In this document: positions 1-5,075 of the stretch, one piece after another | Layout: each line of letters opens with the position of its first letter | How positions within the stretch are numbered: the first letter of the stretch is position 1 | NCBI GenBank assembly: GCA_018813405.1 | Contig: JAHJBW010000218.1 | Location: forward strand, 1-7,798 | Reading direction: 5' to 3' | Source of the DNA: Candidatus Margulisiibacteriota bacterium | GTDB taxonomy: Bacteria; Margulisbacteria; WOR-1; XYC2-FULL-46-14; JAHJBW01 | Length of the DNA: 7,798 bases | Notes under the pieces: generated by a model | What the model was told of the DNA's origin: nothing | Database searches by the model: none | What the model saw: only the letters and a program-made list of their open reading frames with translations | Position numbers and translations under genes: made by a program

Positions 1-351
1 GCCACACTGCTTATAGTGGTAAATACTATCAGGCTGACCGTGCTGGCCAGGACCACCGATATTGAAATAATGAGGCTGGTGGGCGCGACCAACTCCTTTA
101 TTCGCTGGCCCTTTGTTATAGAAGGCGTACTGATCGGCATAATTGGCGGAGTAATTGGGACCATGATACTTAAATCTTCCTACGATACCATGTCCGCGCA
201 GTTGATCAAAGCCCTGCCGTTCCTGCCCGTGGTCATTAGTCCCGGCATATTAAAGACGATTTACATTTCGGTCGGATTGACAGGGGCGCTGCTGGGCATG
301 ATCGGCGGCTATATTTCGGTTTCGGGCATTTTAAAAAGAAGGGTAAAATAA
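1..351 (+). CDS. ftsX: Cell division ABC-transporter permease FtsX, C-terminal part (5' end outside window)
   Basis: The frame is open from base 1 and encodes the last 116 residues of FtsX. FtsX is the membrane subunit that, with the ATPase FtsE, transmits cytoplasmic division signals to cell-wall hydrolases. The segment NTIRLTV followed by R..DIEIMRLVGAT..FIRWPF..EG (visible residues about 8-42) is the conserved loop and helix entry of the FtsX permease domain. Visible residues 1-12 look like the end of the second membrane helix; about 38-57 and 86-109 are Gly/Ile-rich hydrophobic helices, matching the last two of FtsX's four. The protein ends in a basic tail (LKRRVK), as expected for a cytoplasmic C terminus. 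The true start and the extracytoplasmic loop lie upstream, so the GTG at 16 is not a start. A PPIase gene follows after 3 nt, suggesting co-transcription. Family call is firm from the conserved motif. Confidence 0.93.
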   Translation, partial: ATLLIVVNTIRLTVLARTTDIEIMRLVGATNSFIRWPFVIEGVLIGIIGGVIGTMILKSSYDTMSAQLIKALPFLPVVISPGILKTIYISVGLTGALLGMIGGYISVSGILKRRVK

Positions 352-354
352 AAT

Positions 355-1743
355 ATGCTTACATATCTCAGAAAAAACATGAAGACCATTATCATGGTGG
401 TGGCCATACTGTTTGCTTTTTCCATGTTCTACGGCCTTGGCTATTCGGCTTTCCAAAGCCGCAAAACCTCGGACCAGCAAGGCTTTCTTAAAATTGACGG
501 GAAAAAGGTGGATCCCAGGAAATTTATGCAGATATATACGCGCCTGAAGGCCAATGTGCCCGGCAAGCTAAAGCCGCAGGACGAGCTTTTCTTGCAGAAC
601 ATGGCGCTGGGACAGACCATTGACACGGTCATTATTCTTGATGAAGCCAACAGGAAGGTAAAGGTTTCCGGCGCGGAGATAAACAAGGCTATCGAAGATA
701 TCGCCCAAAAAGACAAGTTTAATTCCGTGTCCGAGCTTAAGGCCACGGTGGAAAAGTCCGGCACCAGCTGGAACGAGTTCAAGAAACTTGTCAAAGAAGA
801 AATAATGGTCCAAAAGATGATGGAGCGGGTGCGCGGTGAGGTAAAGGTAAGCCCCAACGACCTGCGCGAGATAAGAGCGCGGCATATATTGATCAGGGTG
901 AACGAAGGCGGCGAGGAACAGGCGAAAAAAACTGTTGACGATGTAATGGCGCGGGTCAAAAAAGGCGCGGACTTTGCTTCCCTGGCCCGAAAATACTCCG
1001 AGGACCCCGGTTCAAAGGAAAAGGGCGGCGACCTTGGCTATTTTACTACCGGCGCCATGGTAAAACCATTTGAAGATGTGGCTTTTTCGCTGAAGGCGGG
1101 CGAAATAGGCGGGCCTGTAAAGACCGATTTCGGGTATCACATTATCAGGCTGGAAGACACCCGGCTCAGGAAGGTTGGAGACGGCAAAAACCTGGAGGCC
1201 GAAGTGCTCAAAGAAAAGCAGGACAGGGCTTTCAGGGATTGGTTCTTTGAAAAGAAAAAGAATTCCAGGATAGAGATACTCGATCCATCACTCAGGGCCG
1301 CCGACTACCGTTATAAAGGACAGATGGGGCCGGCGGCGGAAGAGTACCAGAAGGCGATCGCCCAAAACCCCGGCAATCCGTATTTTCATCTCTTCCTGGG
1401 TAATATTTACGAAGAAACAGGCAAACTTGATCTGGCTATTTTGCAATATCAAGAGGCCGCCAAACTTGGTCCCGGGGATCCCGAGTTCAATGTCATTCTT
1501 GGCAACGCATATATAAAGGCTGGCAAAAAGGACCTGGCGATCGAACAGTTCAAACGGGCCTCTATGCTGGCGGCGGACAACAAGGCCTATCATGAGGAGC
1601 TTTTGAAATTGTTTGGCGACCTTAACCTTTACGATCTGGTCAAGCAGGAAAAGGATGAAATAGCCCGCGTGATCAAGAAAGAAGCCTTTGAAGAAAGCCT
1701 GCGCAAGGAAGCCGAAAGCAAGGCGAAAATCGTTACGGAATAG
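355..1743 (+). CDS. Membrane-anchored PpiC/parvulin-type peptidyl-prolyl cis-trans isomerase with C-terminal TPRs (SurA/PpiD/PrsA-like)
   Basis: A 462-residue envelope foldase. Residues about 11-30 form one hydrophobic helix after a short basic N terminus, with no clear cleavage site, so it is probably a PpiD-like signal anchor with the rest exported. Residues about 43-170 form a helical SurA/PpiD-type chaperone segment (LKIDGKKVDPRKF... onward). Residues about 174-270 are one parvulin domain: ARHILIRV at 175-182, FASLARKYSEDPGS about 207-220, GGDLGYF 224-230, and FGYHIIRLED 259-268. Residues about 314-415 hold about three TPR-like helix pairs (AAEEYQKAIAQNPGN, LAILQYQEAAKLGPGD, LAIEQFKRASMLAAD), and the tail is Lys/Glu-rich. 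E. coli SurA has two rotamase domains and no TPRs, so I give no symbol. The start lies 3 nt after the ftsX stop; a modest purine stretch (AGAAGGG, 337-343) precedes it by 11 nt. Substrates are unknown; outer-membrane or surface proteins are an inference. Confidence 0.88.
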   Translation: MLTYLRKNMKTIIMVVAILFAFSMFYGLGYSAFQSRKTSDQQGFLKIDGKKVDPRKFMQIYTRLKANVPGKLKPQDELFLQNMALGQTIDTVIILDEANRKVKVSGAEINKAIEDIAQKDKFNSVSELKATVEKSGTSWNEFKKLVKEEIMVQKMMERVRGEVKVSPNDLREIRARHILIRVNEGGEEQAKKTVDDVMARVKKGADFASLARKYSEDPGSKEKGGDLGYFTTGAMVKPFEDVAFSLKAGEIGGPVKTDFGYHIIRLEDTRLRKVGDGKNLEAEVLKEKQDRAFRDWFFEKKKNSRIEILDPSLRAADYRYKGQMGPAAEEYQKAIAQNPGNPYFHLFLGNIYEETGKLDLAILQYQEAAKLGPGDPEFNVILGNAYIKAGKKDLAIEQFKRASMLAADNKAYHEELLKLFGDLNLYDLVKQEKDEIARVIKKEAFEESLRKEAESKAKIVTE

Positions 1744-1760
1744 GCATCATCAACAAATAT

Positions 1761-1814
1761 TGAAGGCGGAAAATCGCCCGCCCTGAGCGAGGCCGAAGGG
1801 ATTTTCCGCCTTCA
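1761..1814 (+). terminator. Stem-loop at convergent junction, probable terminator of the ftsX-PPIase operon
   Basis: A perfect 15-bp inverted repeat pairs 1761-1775 (TGAAGGCGGAAAATC) with 1800-1814, around a 24-nt loop. On the + strand the stem is followed by TCTGTTTTT (1815-1823), so it can act as an intrinsic terminator for the + strand genes. On the - strand the following bases are only mildly T-rich, so termination of leuD there is less certain. The last three bases of the right arm are the leuD stop codon. The loop is larger than in a typical terminator because it holds a separate repeat-like motif. Confidence 0.6.
1781..1800. repeat. CCCTGAGC...GAAGGG-type short imperfect palindrome in the terminator loop
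   Basis: The 20 bases CCCTGAGCGAGGCCGAAGGG begin with CCCT and end with AGGG, which pair, followed inward by tandem G.A/A.G oppositions and a G-C pair. From memory, close relatives of this motif (CCTGAGC...GTCGAAGG forms) are scattered between genes in many environmental bacterial genomes. Only one copy is present in this window, so its repeat status cannot be shown here. It sits inside the larger 15-bp stem, as if inserted in or evolved with the terminator. Confidence 0.4.
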
Positions 1815-2300
1815 TCTGTTTTTAAGATAATTGATCAATCCGCCAGCGGCAATGATCTTTTGCATAAACTCCGGGAAAGGCTGCGCCTTATAGAATTTGT
1901 CGGATGTTAAGTCATAAATCGTTCCAGTGGCAAGATCTACCTCTATTTCCTGTCCTTCTTTTATTTTATCGACCGCTTCGGGCGATTCCAGAATAGGCAG
2001 ACCAATGTTAATGGCGTTCCTGTAAAATATCCTGGCAAAAGATTTTGCTATCACGGCTGACACTCCGGCCGCCTTGATGGCGATAGGGGCGTGTTCGCGC
2101 GACGAGCCGCAGCCAAAGTTCTCGCCGCCGACGATAAAGCCGCCCTTTTTAAAGCGCTTTACAAAGGTTTTGTCGGCGTCTTCCATGACATGCTGGGCCA
2201 GCTCTTCCCACTCGTGCGTGTTAAGGTACCTGGCAGGGATAATAAGGTCGGTGTCGATATTATCGCCAAACTTGTGTGCTATCCCTTTGAACTTGTTCAT
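1812..2300 (-). CDS. leuD: 3-isopropylmalate dehydratase small subunit
   Basis: A 162-residue small (swivelling-domain) subunit of isopropylmalate isomerase, which with LeuC converts 2-isopropylmalate to 3-isopropylmalate in leucine synthesis. The family signature GGENFGCGSSREHAP lies at residues 58-72. FGDNIDTDLIIPARYLNT (11-28) is the conserved N-terminal stretch and includes the loop that helps decide substrate (YLNT). The length is typical of the short archaeal/thermophile-type LeuD. The start at 2300 is chosen because homology begins at MNKFKGIAHKFGDNIDTD and because GGAGG lies 7 nt upstream. The frame stays open upstream to 2474, but that part is only the shadow of leuC. The start ATG overlaps the leuC stop in TAATG, so translation is probably coupled. 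Homoaconitase or citramalate-pathway use cannot be excluded from sequence alone, but leucine synthesis is the plain reading. Confidence 0.94.
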   Translation of the reverse strand: MNKFKGIAHKFGDNIDTDLIIPARYLNTHEWEELAQHVMEDADKTFVKRFKKGGFIVGGENFGCGSSREHAPIAIKAAGVSAVIAKSFARIFYRNAINIGLPILESPEAVDKIKEGQEIEVDLATGTIYDLTSDKFYKAQPFPEFMQKIIAAGGLINYLKNR

Positions 2301-3565
2301 TACAGGTCCTCCGGTGAAACGATCCTGCCGGCCACGGCCGAAGCCGCGGCGACAGCCACGTTTGAAAGGTAAACCTCTGATTCCGGGTGTCCCATGCGGC
2401 CAACGAAGTTTCTGTTGGTCGTTGCGATAGCCCTTTCGCCTCTGGCAAGTATCCCCATGTGGCCGCCCAGGCATGGCCCGCAGGTAGGGGTTGAGATGGC
2501 GGCGCCGGCTTTAAGGAATATATTGAAAAGACCTTCTTTCATGGCCTGTTCGTATATATTTTGCGTGGCAGGAATGATGAGCAGTCTGACATCTTTATGT
2601 CTTTGCCTGCCCTTGAGCACTTTTGCGGCTACCCTGAGGTCCTCGATCCGTCCGTTGGTGCAAGACCCGATGACGGATTGATCTATTTTAACGCTCTTGC
2701 ACTTGCTGACCGGTTTGGTATTGCTGGGCAGGTGAGGGAAGGAGACCTGGGGTTCGATCCCTGAGATATTCCATTCGTATATCTCTTTATATTCGGCATC
2801 GGGATCAGAAGCGGTTAATGTCATGCCGCGACATGTCGCGGCATGACGCTTTAGATACTCAACAACCTTCTTGTCCGGAGCAAATATCCCGTTCTTGCCG
2901 CCGGCTTCGATGGCCATATTGGCCATGGTCATGCGGCCTTCGATAGAAAGCCTGTCTATTACCGGGCCGGTGAACTCCATGCTCATGTAACGGGCGCCGT
3001 CGACGCCTATTTTACCTATGGTATAAAGTATCAGGTCCTTTGCTTCCACCCACTTTGGCAGTTTGCCGGTGAAGATGAACTTGAGCTGTTCAGGTACCTT
3101 TAACCATACTTCGCCGGTGGCCATGGCCGCGGCCAGGTCGGTTGAGCCCACGCCGGTTGAAAAAGCGCCAAGGGCGCCATATGTGCAAGTGTGTGAATCG
3201 GCCCCGATCACAAGGTAGCCAGGTTTGATGGCGCCCATTTCGGGCAAAAGGGCATGCTCAACGCCCATACAGCCGATCTCAAAGAAATTGACGATGCCGT
3301 ATTTTTTGGCAAAGTCTTTCATCATCTTGACCTGCATGGCAGACTTAATATCCTTGGCCGGAGTGAAGTGGTCGGGCACAAGATATATCTTCTTTTTGTC
3401 AAACACCTTCTTGACGCCGATCTTTTCGAACTCTTTAATGGCCGGCGGGGCGGTGATATCATTGCCCAGGCACAGGTCTATTCGGCAGTTGATAAGCTCG
3501 CCCGGCGAGACCTCTTTTTTACCGCAATGTTTGGCCAGTATTTTTTGTGTGATTGTCTGTGACAT
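2300..3565 (-). CDS. leuC: 3-isopropylmalate dehydratase large subunit (aconitase family, LeuC/HacA type)
   Basis: A 421-residue [4Fe-4S] dehydratase large subunit that pairs with LeuD to isomerise 2- to 3-isopropylmalate. The cluster ligands are visible as C302 in VIGSCTNGR and C362/C365 in PTCGPCLGGH. Other aconitase-family motifs are DHFTPA (65-70), GADSHTCTYGALGAFSTGVGSTD (121-143) and SFPHLPSNTKPVS (275-287). The length matches the shorter archaeal/thermophile-type LeuC rather than the longer enterobacterial form. The N terminus (MSQTITQKILAKHCG) matches the family start, so the ATG at 3565 is credible. No Shine-Dalgarno precedes it; instead a -10 box lies 6 nt upstream, pointing to a leaderless mRNA. 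Residues 240-249 (RHAATCRGMT) are encoded by a perfect 28-bp palindrome in a variable linker just before the conserved SDPDAEY; the reading frame is intact. The gene is divergent from treZ. Confidence 0.95.
   Translation of the reverse strand: MSQTITQKILAKHCGKKEVSPGELINCRIDLCLGNDITAPPAIKEFEKIGVKKVFDKKKIYLVPDHFTPAKDIKSAMQVKMMKDFAKKYGIVNFFEIGCMGVEHALLPEMGAIKPGYLVIGADSHTCTYGALGAFSTGVGSTDLAAAMATGEVWLKVPEQLKFIFTGKLPKWVEAKDLILYTIGKIGVDGARYMSMEFTGPVIDRLSIEGRMTMANMAIEAGGKNGIFAPDKKVVEYLKRHAATCRGMTLTASDPDAEYKEIYEWNISGIEPQVSFPHLPSNTKPVSKCKSVKIDQSVIGSCTNGRIEDLRVAAKVLKGRQRHKDVRLLIIPATQNIYEQAMKEGLFNIFLKAGAAISTPTCGPCLGGHMGILARGERAIATTNRNFVGRMGHPESEVYLSNVAVAAASAVAGRIVSPEDL
2308..2312 (-). promoter_or_regulatory. 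Shine-Dalgarno site of leuD
   Basis: On the - strand GGAGG lies 7 nt upstream of the ATG at 2300, inside the last codons of leuC. It fixes the leuD start and supports coupled translation through the TAATG overlap. Confidence 0.8.
2820..2847. repeat. Perfect 28-bp palindrome inside leuC
   Basis: The half-site GTCATGCCGCGACA (2820-2833) is followed with no spacer by its exact reverse complement (2834-2847). Symmetry stops at 2819/2848. Read in leuC it encodes RHAATCRGMT (residues 240-249), unlike its conserved surroundings, in a surface-type linker. Its length and GC-rich symmetry recall interspersed palindromic elements, some of which insert in frame in genes (Rickettsia palindromic elements are the known precedent). 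Only one copy occurs in this window. Confidence 0.75.
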
Positions 3566-3581
3566 GGAAATATTATATCAT
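3553..3581 (+). promoter_or_regulatory. Candidate promoter of treZ-treY
   Basis: TTGTCT (3553-3558, 4 of 6 to TTGACA) and TATCAT (3576-3581, 5 of 6 to TATAAT) are separated by 17 bp. The -10 ends 6 nt before the treZ ATG at 3588, again predicting transcription from the start codon. The -35 lies within leuC codons 3-5, and the -10 overlaps the opposing leuC -10 by 2 bp. Weaker than the leuC promoter and inferred only. Confidence 0.45.
3572..3580 (-). promoter_or_regulatory. Extended -10 promoter of leuC-leuD
   Basis: The - strand reads TGATATAAT across these bases: a consensus -10 hexamer (3577-3572) with the TG of an extended -10. No good -35 is present at the usual distance (CGCCAG at 17 bp), which an extended -10 can tolerate. 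The hexamer ends 6 nt before the leuC ATG, so the usual start site would be the A of that ATG. This is inferred from sequence only. Confidence 0.6.
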
Positions 3582-3587
3582 ATTCGC

Positions 3588-5075
3588 ATGAGAACTGGCG
3601 CGCGATATCTGGGCGATAATAGATGTGAGTTCACGCTCTGGGCGCCGCTGCTTGAAAGCGTCACACTGGCGATCACACATCCTTTCAAGAAAGACTTCCC
3701 GCTGAAAAAGATAGATAGCGAACACTGGCAGGTCACTCTCGACAAAGTGCCGCCGGGTACGCGCTACCTTTTTAACGGCCTGCCTGACCCTGCCAGCCAT
3801 TCCCAGCCAGATGGCGTGCACGGGCCCTCGGAAGTGGTCAATCATTTCTCCTTTAAGTGGCGCGATAAATCTTTTCGGCGTCCCGCCCTGAAGGACCTTA
3901 TCATCTACGAACTGCATGTTGGGGCCTTTTCGCCCGAGGGAACATTTGAGGGTGTCATAAAAAAGATACCGCACCTGGTAAAACTGGGGGTAACGGCCGT
4001 GGAGCTTATGCCGGTGGCGCAATTTAGCGGCGCGCGCAACTGGGGCTATGACGGCAGTTATCCCTATGCGCCGCAAAACACCTATGGCGGACCGGCAGGC
4101 CTTAAGAAACTGGTGGATGCCTGCCATAAAAATGGGCTGGCAGTAATTCTTGACGTGGTCTACAACCATTTCGGGCCCGAGGGCAGTTATGCCAGCAAGT
4201 TCGCCCCATATTACACGCACAAGCACAAAAGCCCGTGGGGCGACGCCATCAACTTTGACAACGCCCACAACCAGGGCGTACGTGATTTCTTTATAGAGAA
4301 CGCGCTTTACTGGTTCCGCGACTTTCACCTTGACGGTTTGCGGCTGGATGCGGTGCACTGCATCTATGATTCCAGCCGCTATACCTTTTTGGCCGAGCTT
4401 GCCGAGCGAGCGGGCAAGCATGGATATTTGATAGCGGAAAGCGACAATAATGACAGAGCAATACTGGAAAACGGCATCCATGCTGTTTGGTGCGACGACT
4501 TCCACCATGCCCTGCATACGTATCTTACAGGCGAGAACAACGGCTATTATGCCGACTTCAATGGGCTTGACGACCTGGTGCGCTCCCTGCAGGAAGGTTT
4601 TGTCTATCAGGGCCAGTTCTCTGACTTTCGCGGACGGCCGCACGGGACGCGCTCGGCTGATCTGGCTCCCGAAAGGTTTGTGGTCTTTTCGCAAAGCCAT
4701 GACCAGGTCGGCAACAGGATGCTGGGCGGGCGGCTTTCGCTTCTGGCGCCTTTGGAGGCGCTTAAAATGGCGGCTGAGACGGTTATCCTTTCACCCTATA
4801 TCCCCATGATATTTATGGGAGAGGAGTTTGCCGAGGAGCGGCCCTTCCTGTATTTTGTCAACCATCTCGATAAAGATCTGATCAAGGCTGTAAGGGAAGG
4901 CAGGAAGAAAGAATTCGCGCGTTTTAACTGGCACATGGACCCTCCCGATCCCGAGGACGAAAAAACGTTCCTTAAGTGCAAGCTTGACTGGAAGTCGGCG
5001 GGAAGGGGAAAGCATAAAGAAATGTTCGAATACTACAGGAAACTGATAGCAGAGCGAAAGAGGAGGGGCAATTAA
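3588..5075 (+). CDS. treZ: Malto-oligosyltrehalose trehalohydrolase, C-terminally short
   Basis: A 495-residue GH13 hydrolase that releases trehalose from maltooligosyl-trehalose made by TreY. Residues 1 to about 95 form a CBM48-like N-terminal domain (MRTGARYLGDNRCEFTLWAP). The barrel starts near 105, with YELHVGAFSPEGTF 107-120, NWGYDGSYPYAPQNTYGGP 151-169 and LDVVYNHFGPEG 188-199. Catalytic residues by family comparison are D254 (GLRLDAVH, nucleophile), E284 (LIAESDNND, acid/base) and D372 (SQSHDQVGNR). GEEFAEERPFLYFVNH (411-426) is typical of TreZ. The start at 3588 matches the family N terminus; the open frame upstream is antisense to leuC, and ATG 3564 would add MEILYHIR. No Shine-Dalgarno is seen. 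Known family members run about 555-600 residues; this one stops just after the helix EYYRKLIAERK, so the usual C-terminal beta-domain is missing. treY begins in the stop codon (TAATG), so no lost frame continues it. Confidence 0.93.
   Translation: MRTGARYLGDNRCEFTLWAPLLESVTLAITHPFKKDFPLKKIDSEHWQVTLDKVPPGTRYLFNGLPDPASHSQPDGVHGPSEVVNHFSFKWRDKSFRRPALKDLIIYELHVGAFSPEGTFEGVIKKIPHLVKLGVTAVELMPVAQFSGARNWGYDGSYPYAPQNTYGGPAGLKKLVDACHKNGLAVILDVVYNHFGPEGSYASKFAPYYTHKHKSPWGDAINFDNAHNQGVRDFFIENALYWFRDFHLDGLRLDAVHCIYDSSRYTFLAELAERAGKHGYLIAESDNNDRAILENGIHAVWCDDFHHALHTYLTGENNGYYADFNGLDDLVRSLQEGFVYQGQFSDFRGRPHGTRSADLAPERFVVFSQSHDQVGNRMLGGRLSLLAPLEALKMAAETVILSPYIPMIFMGEEFAEERPFLYFVNHLDKDLIKAVREGRKKEFARFNWHMDPPDPEDEKTFLKCKLDWKSAGRGKHKEMFEYYRKLIAERKRRGN
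5061..5068 (+). promoter_or_regulatory. Shine-Dalgarno site of treY
   Basis: AGGAGGGG lies 6 nt upstream of the ATG at 5075, within the last codons of treZ. It is the strongest ribosome-binding site in the window and decides the treY start. It contrasts with treZ, which has none. Confidence 0.85.

Noticed and set aside
16..18. GTG as a start codon for the first gene
   Set aside because: The frame is open to base 1 and residues before the GTG (ATLLI) continue the FtsX membrane helix, so the gene is cut by the window edge.
441..959. - strand open frame of 172 codons opposite the PPIase gene
   Set aside because: Ser/Phe-rich translation typical of an antisense shadow; no start signal or domain, and the + strand gene is clear.
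2301..2474. Upstream extension of leuD to 2474
   Set aside because: It lies within leuC in another frame; LeuD similarity and the GGAGG site both point to the ATG at 2300.
3225..3587. In-frame upstream extension of treZ (open frame from 3225)
   Set aside because: It is antisense to the leuC 5' part, has no TreZ similarity, and the family N terminus starts at 3588.
3573..4700. Long - strand open frame of 375 codons opposite treZ
   Set aside because: It is a shadow of the treZ codons: low-complexity, no recognisable domain, and the + strand reading has all the TreZ motifs.
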